Shown piece after piece: positions 47,668 to 56,482 of a stretch of DNA of 60,662 nt. The translations under genes and the position numbers were made by a program. The number at the start of each line of letters is the position of its first letter. The first letter of the stretch is position 1. The stretch is from Competibacteraceae bacterium UBA6584. Lineage in GTDB: Bacteria; Pseudomonadota; Gammaproteobacteria; Competibacterales; Competibacteraceae. The notes under the pieces are model-generated. The model made no database searches, had not been told where the DNA came from, and was given only the letters and a program-made list of their open reading frames with translations. Location: assembly GCA_002433805.1 (NCBI GenBank), contig DJIW01000065.1:1303-61964 (forward strand), given 5' to 3'.

Positions 47668-49332
47668 ATGGAAAAAGTCTGGTTGAAAGATTATCCGTCG
47701 GGCATTCCGGCCGAAATCGATTTGGGCGAGTTTGCGTCGATCAAGGATATTCTGGAAAAGAGTTGCGCGCGGTTCGCGGATTTGCCGGCCTATTCCAATA
47801 TGGGCGTCACCTTGCGCTATCGCGACATCGATCGGTTAAGCCGCGACTTTGCCGCTTTCCTGCAAGGTTTGGGTTTGGGCAAGGGCGATCGGGTCGCCTT
47901 GATGATGCCTAATATTCTGCAATATCCGGTGGCCTTGTTCGGCGTGTTGCGCGCCGGCATGGTGGCGGTTAACGTCAATCCGCTTTATACCGCCCGCGAG
48001 CTGGAACATCAATTGAGCGATTCCGGCGCCGCAGCCATCGTCATCGTCGAGAATTTCGCGCATACCCTAGAGCAAGTGCTGGAGAAGACCCCGGTCAAGA
48101 CCGTGGTCATGAGCCAGATCGGCGATCTTTTCCCCTGGCCCAAGCGATTCCTGGTCAACCTCGCGGTCAAGCATCTCAAAAAATTGGTGCCGGCCTGGCG
48201 GATTCCCGCCGTCACCGCGTTTCGGGATGCCTTGAAAATCGGATCGGGCAGTACTTTGAAGGAGTCTCCGCTCAGCCACGACGATTTGGCTTTTTTGCAA
48301 TACACCGGCGGCACCACCGGGGTGGCCAAGGGCGCTATGTTAACGCACGGCAACATGGTGGCGAATTTGCAGCAGGCCTCCGCCTGGTTGAGTCCGTTTT
48401 CCAAGCCGGCCGAAGAAATCGTCATTACCGCGCTCCCGCTCTATCATATTTTTTCGCTCACCGCCAATTGCCTCACGTTCATGAAGATGGGCGGCCACAA
48501 TATCCTGATCACCAACCCGCGCGATCTGGCGGGTTTCGTAAAGGAATTAGGCAAGTTGCGGTTTAGCATCATCACCGGCGTCAACACTTTGTTCAACGCC
48601 TTGCTCAACACGCCCGGCTTCGAGCGGCTGGATTTCAGCGCCTTGAAGTTCAGTCTCGGCGGCGGCATGGCGGTCCAGCGCGCGGTGGCGGAAAATTGGC
48701 GGAAGGTGACCGGCGCGCCGCTGATCGAGGCCTACGGACTCACTGAAACCTCGCCGGCGGTGTGCATCAATCCGCTGGATCTCAAGGAATACAACGGCAG
48801 CATCGGCCTCCCGATCTCCTCGACCGAACTGTCGATCCGCGGCGATGACAACCGCGAGTTAGGAATCGGTCAGGATCAGGTCGGCGAGATTTGCATCCGT
48901 GGCCCGCAAGTGATGCGCGGCTATTGGAACCGCCCCGATGAAACCGCCAAGGTGATGACCCCGGACGGTTTTCTGCGAACCGGCGACCTGGGTTACATGG
49001 ATGAACGGGGCTACACCCGCATCGTGGATCGTAAAAAAGACATGATTTTAGTGTCGGGCTTCAACGTCTATCCCAACGAAGTCGAGGATGTGGTGGCGCT
49101 GCATCCGGGCGTGCTGGAAGCGGCGGCCGTCGGCGTGCCCGACGAGAAATCGGGCGAAGCGGTCAAGGTGGTGGTGGTCAAGAAAGATCCGGCGCTGACC
49201 GCCGAGGCGCTGATCGCGCATTGCCGCCTGCATCTGACCGGCTACAAGGTGCCGCGCCGGGTCGAGTTCCGCCCGGAGTTGCCCAAGACGAATGTCGGCA
49301 AGATCCTGCGCCGGCTACTGCGCGACAGTTGA
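47668..49332 (+). CDS. fadD: long-chain fatty acid-CoA ligase
   Basis: This 554-residue adenylate-forming enzyme activates fatty acids to acyl-CoA at the inner membrane. Motifs are LQYTGGTTGVAKGAMLTHGN (ATP loop), EAYGLTETSPAVC, RTGDLGYMDERGY and DRKKDMILVSGFNVYPNEVE. It is full length compared with E. coli FadD (561). ATG 47668 follows GGGAGAGGAG. It fits with the acyl-CoA dehydrogenase and ETF genes 6 kb to the left, though transcribed separately. Confidence 0.92.
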   Translation: MEKVWLKDYPSGIPAEIDLGEFASIKDILEKSCARFADLPAYSNMGVTLRYRDIDRLSRDFAAFLQGLGLGKGDRVALMMPNILQYPVALFGVLRAGMVAVNVNPLYTARELEHQLSDSGAAAIVIVENFAHTLEQVLEKTPVKTVVMSQIGDLFPWPKRFLVNLAVKHLKKLVPAWRIPAVTAFRDALKIGSGSTLKESPLSHDDLAFLQYTGGTTGVAKGAMLTHGNMVANLQQASAWLSPFSKPAEEIVITALPLYHIFSLTANCLTFMKMGGHNILITNPRDLAGFVKELGKLRFSIITGVNTLFNALLNTPGFERLDFSALKFSLGGGMAVQRAVAENWRKVTGAPLIEAYGLTETSPAVCINPLDLKEYNGSIGLPISSTELSIRGDDNRELGIGQDQVGEICIRGPQVMRGYWNRPDETAKVMTPDGFLRTGDLGYMDERGYTRIVDRKKDMILVSGFNVYPNEVEDVVALHPGVLEAAAVGVPDEKSGEAVKVVVVKKDPALTAEALIAHCRLHLTGYKVPRRVEFRPELPKTNVGKILRRLLRDS

Positions 49333-49379
49333 AGCCAGGCGCGCGCCGGCGCTTGCGAAACTGACCGGGTCCAACGCCC

Positions 49380-50201
49380 TCACGCCGCCGCAGTTTCCGG
49401 TCGGTTCTCCACCGCGCGCGCGATCCAGCCGAGCAGATAATCCGCCAAGTCCCGCCAGCGGGCTTCCAGCATCATCGCGTGCGCCATGTTGGGGCAGATA
49501 TGGCATTCCGCCCGATAAAACCGCGCGGTTTCCTCGACCAGCGTCGGCGAGACGAAAATGTCGTGCTGGGCTCCCAGCACCAACACCGGCGCGGGCGAGC
49601 GACCCGGCTTCAGCCTCAGCGGATTCAAGCCCATCATATCCAACGAAACCACCTGCGATTCGGCTTGGGTGTAGCGGAAGAATTCGCGCAGCTTGTCTGC
49701 CGGCATATCCGGAGAAAACAACAACCGCCGCATCAGCTCGATCGAACCGAAGCTAGGACCGAGCACCGAAAACAAGGCCATCTGCTGGAACAGGAACGGA
49801 TGGCGCATCGCCATGTGCAAATTGGAAGGCAGCAAGCCCTGCGGCGGCACGGAACCCATCAATACCACCCCGGCGACCGCCGGCGAGCTTTCCAGGTATT
49901 TCTGAACGACCATGCCGCCCATCGAGTGGCCGATTAATAGCGGTGATGGCGGCAGAACGGCCGCCGCTTGCGCCAGATCGGCGACGTAATCGGCCAAGCG
50001 CCAGGTATGCAAGCGTTCGCGCCCCTCGCTGCGGCCGTGACCGCGCAGGCTCACCGCGTGGGCTTCGTAACCGTGTTCGGCGAAGTAGGGTAAAAAATAT
50101 TCATCCCAGACGCGCGCGTCGCTGAAAGAACCGTGAACGAATAGAAGCGGCGGCTGTTTGGGCGTCGTTTCCGGTCGACGGCTGACCATGTCTAGATGCA
50201 T
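49380..50201 (-). CDS. alpha/beta-hydrolase fold protein
   Basis: From ATG 50201 (after GGAGT) the product has 273 residues. It has LLFVHGSFSDARVWDEYF (oxyanion region), VSLRGHGRSEG, the nucleophile elbow IGHSMGGMVVQ and a likely triad aspartate and histidine in GAQHDIFVS and NMAHAMMLE. It is a soluble esterase, thioesterase or lipase of unknown substrate. Being convergent with fadD hints at lipid work but proves nothing. The longer frame to 50339 lacks family sequence. Confidence 0.85.
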   Translation of the reverse strand: MHLDMVSRRPETTPKQPPLLFVHGSFSDARVWDEYFLPYFAEHGYEAHAVSLRGHGRSEGRERLHTWRLADYVADLAQAAAVLPPSPLLIGHSMGGMVVQKYLESSPAVAGVVLMGSVPPQGLLPSNLHMAMRHPFLFQQMALFSVLGPSFGSIELMRRLLFSPDMPADKLREFFRYTQAESQVVSLDMMGLNPLRLKPGRSPAPVLVLGAQHDIFVSPTLVEETARFYRAECHICPNMAHAMMLEARWRDLADYLLGWIARAVENRPETAAA

Positions 50202-50432
50202 GGCAGACTCCTGAGCATATGAAAGAGAACGACTCAAGTCCCACCTTAACAGTTCGGGTTTTCGAATGCTTGACGTAAACGGCTGTAACAGCGGGATTGG
50301 CGCGGTTTTTTTAACCCTTCTAACCGTCGGCGGGTTCACCGTCGGACATCGCGCGCCGGGATCGATTCGAAGGCGTGACCGAGCGGATGAAGCTCGACGG
50401 GCCTCGCCGGGATCGACGCGGCCCGGCTGCCG

Positions 50433-50771
50433 TTACGACCACATCGGATAGCGTGCGTGCAGGTAGCGCTGTTCGGCGATCAGAATGGAAAAGGGAATTT
50501 CCTTTCTAAGGTGCAGGGCGATGTGATCGCCTTGAACCCGCACCACGTTGCCTTCGATTTTGATCGGCGCGCCGCGCCGGAACCGGAGCAGGCCGGCGAT
50601 GTGATCGCCCGGATTGGGCGGTGGCAGACCGGGCGCGGCGTAGCGCACGCCGCGCGCCGAAACGTCGATCACCGCGAACGATTGGCTTTCGAAGACGAAA
50701 GTCGGACGTTCCGACAAGGGGAAACGGATGCGATGGAATTCGCGTAGGTCTTGAGCGGATGAGGAAGCCAT
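50433..50771 (-). CDS. PilZ domain protein (cyclic di-GMP binding motifs intact)
   Basis: The 112-residue protein is a single PilZ domain. The RxxxR motif is REFHR (residues 10-14) and the DxSxxG motif is DVSARG; together these are the residues that grip cyclic di-GMP. The rest is beta-barrel (GNVVRVQGDHIALHL). It lies two bases after a diverged copy of itself and downstream of xseA, all leftward. Target is unknown. Confidence 0.85.
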   Translation of the reverse strand: MASSSAQDLREFHRIRFPLSERPTFVFESQSFAVIDVSARGVRYAAPGLPPPNPGDHIAGLLRFRRGAPIKIEGNVVRVQGDHIALHLRKEIPFSILIAEQRYLHARYPMWS

Positions 50772-50773
50772 CG

Positions 50774-51148
50774 CTATAGATCAAGTTCCAGGGGTGGCGA
50801 GGGACGTAATTTTGCCCAGCTTCGGTAGCGGTTGAGCAAGTGGCGTTCCTCGCGGTGAAAGATCGCGGCGGGAATGTCACCGTCGGGCAGGTGCGGGGCG
50901 ATCTCGCCGTTTTGAATGCGCGCGGCCAAATCGCGAGCCGAAGCCGCTGTCTGGGATCGGAACAGGCGTTGGCCGCGCGCCACCTCGCCGAGCGCGGGCA
51001 GGGGTTGCCCGGTGATGATAAGGCGTAAGCCGCGCGCCGAACGATCCAGTCCTTCACGGCGCTGTCGCCCGATCTGCGAGCAATCCGGCGACGGGAATTC
51101 GAGCCGGTGGAACTCGCGTTGCTCCGAGCGGATGAGGGGATCGTTCAT
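50774..51148 (-). CDS. PilZ-like protein, diverged tandem copy
   Basis: From ATG 51148 the product has 124 residues. It aligns with its downstream neighbour along its length: QREFHRLEFP against LREFHRIRFP, DRSARGLRL against DVSARGVRY, and IPAAIFHREERHLLNRY against IPFSILIAEQRYLHARY. RxxxR and DxSxxG are both retained, while the barrel between them is poorly conserved. It starts 7 bp after the xseA stop. The frame can be extended through xseA to 51325, which is rejected. Confidence 0.75.
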   Translation of the reverse strand: MNDPLIRSEQREFHRLEFPSPDCSQIGRQRREGLDRSARGLRLIITGQPLPALGEVARGQRLFRSQTAASARDLAARIQNGEIAPHLPDGDIPAAIFHREERHLLNRYRSWAKLRPSPPLELDL

Positions 51149-51155
51149 GCCGGCA

Positions 51156-52547
51156 TCATCCTCGCAGCGGGCGGCGCGGCGGCGCGGCGGGGTCGCTTGT
51201 TGAAACCGCCGTGATGGCGCAGCGCAGCCAGCCTTCGGCCAACAAGACGTCCACGGTGTCGCCGACGGCGGCGTCGCCGGCCCGGCGGAGGATGACGCCA
51301 TCATCGGGCCGGCGCAGGATCGCATAACCCCGGTTGAGGGTGGCGAGCGGGCTGAGCGCCTGTAACTGCTTGCTAAAATAATCGAGCCGCCGGGACGCCG
51401 CGCGCGCGTTTTGTCGGATTGCGGCGCGCAGCCGCGCCGCCAGCGCGCGCAGCCGCTCGCGTTCCCGGCGCACTCGGACCTTTGGGGTCTGAGCGCGCAA
51501 GCGCGCCGTCAGTCCGGCGAGCGCGTCCTGCTCCCCGTTCAGACGGTATTGCAGCGCCTGGCGCAACCGCCGGTTCAATACCTCAAGGTATTGGGCGTGG
51601 GTGTTCAGGCGATGGCGCGGATGCCTCCGCGACAGCCGTCCCGCCAGCTCGTCCAGCCGCTGGAACCGACCGTCGAGTTCGCGGCGCGCGGCGCGATGCA
51701 AGCGCTGCTCCAGAAACTGAACCTTCGCCAGCCACTCCGCATGATCGGGTCCGGCCAATTGCGCCGCCGCCGTCGGCGTGGGGGCGCGAAGGTCGGCGGC
51801 GAAGTCGGCGATGGTGACGTCGGTTTCGTGGCCGACGCCGGTGACCAGCGGAACGGAGCAGCCGACAATCGCTCGGGCCACGATCTCTTCGTTAAAGGCT
51901 TGTAAATCCTCCAGCGAACCGCCGCCCCGCACCAGCAGCACCACCTCGCACTCCCGGCGGCGGGACGCCCGTTCGATGGCGCGGGCGATCTGCTGGGCCG
52001 CGCCTTCGCCCTGCACCGCGACCGGATAAACCAGCACCGGCACGCTGGGGCAACGGCGGGCGAGGGTTGCAAGCACGTCGCGGACGGCCGCGCCGCTGGG
52101 CGAGGTGATGACGCCGATCCGGCGCGGGAAACGCGGCAGCGGCTTTTTGCGCTCCGGCGCGAAACAGCCTTCCCGCTCCAGACGGACCCGCAGTTCGTCG
52201 TAAGCCCGCCGCAGCGCGCCGGCGCCGGCTTCCTCCACGTAGTCGACGATCAACTGAAAATCGCCGCGCGGTTCGTACAGGCTGACCCGCCCCCGCGCCA
52301 GCACCTGCTGGCCGTTGCGCGGGCAATCGCGAAACAACAGCGCGCGCGGTTGAAACAGCGCGCAGCGGATTTGAGCGCGGGCGTCCTTAAGCGAAAAATA
52401 CAAGTGGCCCGAAGCGGGTCGGGTCAGGTTCGACACTTCGCCTTCCACCCACAACGCCGGAAACTGGCCTTCCAACAGCCGGCGCGCTTCCTGGTTCAAG
52501 CGGGAAACGCTGTAGGGTTCACGGGTCGATGCAAGGGTCGCGGGCAT
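51156..52547 (-). CDS. xseA: exodeoxyribonuclease VII large subunit
   Basis: The 463-residue subunit has an N-terminal OB-fold (LWVEGEVSNLTRPASGHLYF) and a catalytic domain with FPRRIGVITSPSGAAVRDVL, VVLLVRGGGSLEDLQAFNEE and VGHETDVTIADFAADLRAPTP trimmed to family motifs. A long coiled-coil C-terminus follows. It degrades single-stranded DNA with XseB, which is not here. It is divergent from guaB, as in E. coli. Confidence 0.95.
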   Translation of the reverse strand: MPATLASTREPYSVSRLNQEARRLLEGQFPALWVEGEVSNLTRPASGHLYFSLKDARAQIRCALFQPRALLFRDCPRNGQQVLARGRVSLYEPRGDFQLIVDYVEEAGAGALRRAYDELRVRLEREGCFAPERKKPLPRFPRRIGVITSPSGAAVRDVLATLARRCPSVPVLVYPVAVQGEGAAQQIARAIERASRRRECEVVLLVRGGGSLEDLQAFNEEIVARAIVGCSVPLVTGVGHETDVTIADFAADLRAPTPTAAAQLAGPDHAEWLAKVQFLEQRLHRAARRELDGRFQRLDELAGRLSRRHPRHRLNTHAQYLEVLNRRLRQALQYRLNGEQDALAGLTARLRAQTPKVRVRRERERLRALAARLRAAIRQNARAASRRLDYFSKQLQALSPLATLNRGYAILRRPDDGVILRRAGDAAVGDTVDVLLAEGWLRCAITAVSTSDPAAPPRRPLRG

Positions 52548-52565
52548 GGGCGCTCGGCTGCTTCT

Positions 52566-52594
52566 TTTATCCAGAGGGTTTAAAAGCTTATAAT
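52566..52594 (+). promoter_or_regulatory. candidate guaB promoter
   Basis: A perfect TATAAT (52589-52594) lies 17 bases after TTTATC (52566-52571), a weak -35 match. The start of transcription would be about 30 bases before the guaB ATG. Confidence 0.55.
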
Positions 52595-52630
52595 TATCCG
52601 CTTATTTCCAAGTTGTGCCGAGGCACCGCC

Positions 52631-54094
52631 ATGCGCATTGTTCAAGAAGCCCTCACCTTCGATGACGTCCTGCTTCTCCCGGCCTACTCTGCGGTGCTGC
52701 CCAAGGATGTGAGTCTAAAGACCCACTTGACCCGCGCCATCACCCTGAATATTCCTCTGCTGGCGGCGGCGATGGATACGGTCACCGAATCGCGGTTGGC
52801 CATCGCCCTGGCGCAGGAAGGCGGCATCGGCATTATCCACAAGAACATGCCGATTGAAAAACAAGCGCACGAGGTCCGCCGGGTCAAAAAGTATGAAAGC
52901 GGGGTCATCAAGGACCCGATCGTCACTTCGCCGGGAACCACTATCCGCGAGGTGCTGGCCCTGACCCGCGCCCATCATATTTCCGGGGTGCCGGTGGTGG
53001 ACGGCGAAGATCTGGTCGGCATCGTGACCAGCCGAGACTTGCGCTTCGAGGACAACATGGCCGCGCCGGTCAGCACTATCATGACTCCCAAGGAGCGCTT
53101 GGTCACGGTGCGGGAAGGCGCCAGCCGCCAGGAGATTGTCGAACTGCTGCACAAGCACCGGATCGAGAAGGTGCTGGTGGTCAACGACCGCTTTCAACTG
53201 CGGGGGATGATCACGGTCAAGGACATCCAGAAATCCAGCGATTTTCCCAACGCCTGCAAGGATGAATGGGGCCGGTTGCGGGCCGGGGCGGCGGTCGGCA
53301 CCGGCGGCGACACCGAGGAGCGGGTGGAGGCGCTGGTGGGGGCGGATGTGGATGTGATCGTGGTGGACACTGCCCACGGCCATTCCCGCAACGTCTTGGA
53401 TCGGGTGCGCTGGATCAAGGCGCGCCACCCGAAGGTGCAGGTGATCGGCGGCAACATCGCCACCGCCGCCGCCGCGCGCGATCTGGTGGAGGCGGGCGCG
53501 GACGCGGTTAAGGTCGGCATCGGTCCCGGTTCGATCTGCACCACCCGGATCATCGCCGGCGTCGGCGTGCCGCAAATCAGCGCCGTGGCCAACGTCGCTG
53601 AGGCGCTGGCCGACAGCGACGTGCCGGTAATAGCCGACGGCGGAGTGCGCTATTCGGGCGATCTGGCCAAGGCCATCGCCGCCGGCGCGCACGCGGTCAT
53701 GATCGGCAGTCTGTTCGCCGGCACCGAGGAAGCGCCGGGCGAGGTCGAATTGTTTCAGGGCCGTTCCTACAAATCCTATCGCGGCATGGGCTCCATCGGC
53801 GCGATGACCCAGCAGCACGGGTCCAGCGACCGCTATTTTCAGGAAGGCAGCGCGGTCGAAAAGCTGGTGCCGGAAGGAATCGAGGGCCGGGTGCCCTACA
53901 AGGGCAGCGTGCTGGCCATCATCAACCAATTGATGGGCGGCTTGCGTTCCAGCCTGGGGTACGTCGGATGCCAGAATATCGCCGAAATGCGCGTCAAGCC
54001 GGCCTTTACCCGCGTGACGAGCGCCGGAATGCGCGAAAGCCACGTCCACGATGTCACCATCACCAAGGAAGCGCCGAACTATCGGGTGGATTAG
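52631..54094 (+). CDS. guaB: inosine-5'-monophosphate dehydrogenase
   Basis: The 487-residue enzyme oxidises IMP to XMP, the committed step to GMP. It starts MRIVQEALTFDDVLLLPAYS. Two CBS domains (about 95-210) are inserted in the barrel (MTPKERLVTVREG). The catalytic cysteine is in GIGPGSICTTRIIAG, and the flap has GMGSIGAM. It is preceded by a likely promoter. guaA lies 790 bp downstream, with one gene inserted between them. Confidence 0.97.
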   Translation: MRIVQEALTFDDVLLLPAYSAVLPKDVSLKTHLTRAITLNIPLLAAAMDTVTESRLAIALAQEGGIGIIHKNMPIEKQAHEVRRVKKYESGVIKDPIVTSPGTTIREVLALTRAHHISGVPVVDGEDLVGIVTSRDLRFEDNMAAPVSTIMTPKERLVTVREGASRQEIVELLHKHRIEKVLVVNDRFQLRGMITVKDIQKSSDFPNACKDEWGRLRAGAAVGTGGDTEERVEALVGADVDVIVVDTAHGHSRNVLDRVRWIKARHPKVQVIGGNIATAAAARDLVEAGADAVKVGIGPGSICTTRIIAGVGVPQISAVANVAEALADSDVPVIADGGVRYSGDLAKAIAAGAHAVMIGSLFAGTEEAPGEVELFQGRSYKSYRGMGSIGAMTQQHGSSDRYFQEGSAVEKLVPEGIEGRVPYKGSVLAIINQLMGGLRSSLGYVGCQNIAEMRVKPAFTRVTSAGMRESHVHDVTITKEAPNYRVD

Positions 54095-54130
54095 CGCCCG
54101 CTGAAAAATCCGAACGCTCGTGAATCGCCT

Positions 54131-54865
54131 ATGAAAATCCCTGATTTTTTAAAAAGCTATAACCGGCATATCCAAAATTTATCGAGCGTTTATCCGCAAG
54201 AGCGCGCCATGTCGCTGGCGGTGGGCGGGGATTTCGAGGCCGTGGGGATGCTGGAATATCACTTGTTGCGGCAACAAGGACTAAGGCCGGCGGATACGGT
54301 GGTCGACGTAGGCTGCGGCAGCGGCCGGTTGGCTTATCAGTTAAGGGATTATTTGACGGGATTGTATGTCGGCCTCGATGTCGTTCCCGAGTTGTTGCAG
54401 TACGCCGCCGAGCTTTGCGGCCGACCGGATTGGAAATTTTACGCCGCGCCCGGTTTGAGGATTCCCGAGCCGGATGATTCTGCGGACTTTATCTGTTTTT
54501 TTTCGGTGTTCACACATCTGTTGCATGAGGAGAGCTTCAAATACCTCGAAGATGCCCGCCGGGTCGTCAAACCGGGGGGCAAAATCGTCTTTTCCTTTCT
54601 GGAATTCGCCATCCCGAGCCACTGGTTCATTTTCGAAGGTTCCCTGGCCGCCGTCGGGCGGGAGGATGCGGTCTTAAACCAGTTCGTCGGTCGGGACGCC
54701 CTCCAGGCGTGGGCCGATCATTTGAAATTAGCCGTCGTCGAAATCAACGACGGCGACAAGCCGCATATCCCCCTGGAGGATGCCTCGGTGAAATGGGACA
54801 ACGGCCGAGAGATGCGCGAACGCGGCAATCTGGGCCAGTCGGTTTGCGTTTTGACCAAAACTTAA
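54131..54865 (+). CDS. class I SAM-dependent methyltransferase
   Basis: The 244-residue protein has motif I VVDVGCGSGRLAYQL near residue 60, an acidic residue after GLYVGLDVV, and a post-motif VVKPGGKIVFSF. This is a Rossmann methyltransferase of the methyltransferase-11/25 type. Its substrate is unknown. It sits between guaB (36 bp) and guaA (16 bp), where most gammaproteobacteria have nothing, and its sequence is richer in A and T than its neighbours. Acquisition by transfer is possible. Confidence 0.85.
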   Translation: MKIPDFLKSYNRHIQNLSSVYPQERAMSLAVGGDFEAVGMLEYHLLRQQGLRPADTVVDVGCGSGRLAYQLRDYLTGLYVGLDVVPELLQYAAELCGRPDWKFYAAPGLRIPEPDDSADFICFFSVFTHLLHEESFKYLEDARRVVKPGGKIVFSFLEFAIPSHWFIFEGSLAAVGREDAVLNQFVGRDALQAWADHLKLAVVEINDGDKPHIPLEDASVKWDNGREMRERGNLGQSVCVLTKT

Positions 54866-54881
54866 TTCGGTATAAACGTCG

Positions 54882-56462
54882 ATGACCGCTCGCGACATCC
54901 ATCTCGACCGCATTTTGATTCTCGATTTCGGCGCGCAATACACTCAATTGATCGCGCGCCGGGTGCGGGAGATCGGCGTTTATTGCGAAATTTATCCCTA
55001 TGACGCCGAACCGTCCGCGCTGCGGGCGTTTCAGCCTCGGGGCATCATTTTGTCGGGTGGGCCGGAATCGACCACGGTAGCCGAGGGCCCCCGCGCGCCG
55101 CACATCTTGTTCGATCTCAACGTCCCGCTGCTCGGCATCTGTTACGGGATGCAGACCATGGCCGTACAGCTCGGCGGCCGGGTGGAGGCGTCGGACCACC
55201 GCGAATTCGGTTACGCCCAGGTCCGCGCGCACGCCCATTCCGCCTTGCTGCGCGACATCGAGGACCACGCCAGCCCGGAAGGTTACGGCTTGCTCGACGT
55301 CTGGATGAGCCACGGCGATCGGGTCGCCGAGCTTCCAGCCGGCTTCGCCCGCATCGCCAGCACCGCGACTTGCCCCATCGCCGGCATGGCCGATGAAGAT
55401 CGGCGCTGGTACGGCGTGCAGTTTCATCCGGAGGTGACGCACACCCGCCAGGGCGAGCGCATCCTGCGCCGGTTCGTGGTGGACATCTGCGGCTGCGAGC
55501 CGCTGTGGACCACCGGCAACATCATCGAAGACAGCATCGCCCACATCCGCTCGCAAGTGGGCGACGACGACGTGCTGTTGGGCTTGTCCGGCGGGGTCGA
55601 TTCCTCGGTGGTGGCGGCCTTGCTGCACCGGGCCATCGGCGGCCAACTGATCTGTGTGTTTGTGGATACCGGCTTGCTGCGCTTGCACGAAGGCGATCAG
55701 GTCATGCGCACCTTCGGCCAGCACCTCGGCGTGCGGGTCATCCGGGTGGATGCCGAGAGCCGGTTTCTGGAGGCGCTAAGCGGCGTCGCCGATCCGGAGG
55801 AAAAACGCAAGATCATCGGCGGCCTGTTCGTCGAGATTTTCGAGGAAGAAGCCAAAAAATTGCGCGACATCAAATGGTTGGCCCAAGGAACTATTTATCC
55901 GGACGTGATCGAATCGGCCGGGGCCAAGACCGGCAAGGCCCATGTCATCAAATCCCATCACAACGTCGGCGGGTTGCCGGCGGCGATGCGGATGAAGCTG
56001 GTCGAGCCGCTGCGCGAATTGTTCAAAGACGAGGTGCGGCGCTTGGGCGTGGAGCTCGGCCTGCCGTCCGAAATGGTCTACCGCCACCCTTTCCCCGGTC
56101 CGGGCTTGGGCGTGCGCATTTTGGGAAAGGTGCGCAAGGAATACGCGGATTTGCTGCGGCAAGCCGATCACCTGTTCATCGAGGAACTGCGCCGACACGA
56201 TCTGTACGACAAGATCAGTCAGGCGTTCGCGGTGTTTCTGCCGGTCAAGTCGGTCGGGGTGATGGGCGACGGCCGCCGCTACGATTACGTGATCGCCCTG
56301 CGCGCGGTGGAGACGGTGGATTTCATGACCGCCCGCTGGGCGCGGCTGCCTTACGAATTTCTGGATGGGGTATCGCGCCGCATTATCAACGAGGTTTCCG
56401 GCATTTCCCGGGTGGTCTACGACATCTCGGGCAAGCCGCCGGCGACCATTGAGTGGGAATAA
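54882..56462 (+). CDS. guaA: GMP synthase (glutamine-hydrolysing)
   Basis: The 526-residue enzyme has a class I glutaminase domain with the nucleophile in LLGICYGMQTM and the His-Glu pair in QFHPEVTHT. An ATP pyrophosphatase domain follows, with LSGGVDSSVVAALL (PP-loop), and then the dimerisation domain ending PPATIEWE. It converts XMP to GMP. Length matches E. coli (525). Co-transcription with guaB through the methyltransferase gene is likely given the short gaps. Confidence 0.97.
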   Translation: MTARDIHLDRILILDFGAQYTQLIARRVREIGVYCEIYPYDAEPSALRAFQPRGIILSGGPESTTVAEGPRAPHILFDLNVPLLGICYGMQTMAVQLGGRVEASDHREFGYAQVRAHAHSALLRDIEDHASPEGYGLLDVWMSHGDRVAELPAGFARIASTATCPIAGMADEDRRWYGVQFHPEVTHTRQGERILRRFVVDICGCEPLWTTGNIIEDSIAHIRSQVGDDDVLLGLSGGVDSSVVAALLHRAIGGQLICVFVDTGLLRLHEGDQVMRTFGQHLGVRVIRVDAESRFLEALSGVADPEEKRKIIGGLFVEIFEEEAKKLRDIKWLAQGTIYPDVIESAGAKTGKAHVIKSHHNVGGLPAAMRMKLVEPLRELFKDEVRRLGVELGLPSEMVYRHPFPGPGLGVRILGKVRKEYADLLRQADHLFIEELRRHDLYDKISQAFAVFLPVKSVGVMGDGRRYDYVIALRAVETVDFMTARWARLPYEFLDGVSRRIINEVSGISRVVYDISGKPPATIEWE

Positions 56463-56482
56463 GCCCGTGGAGGGCCGCTACC

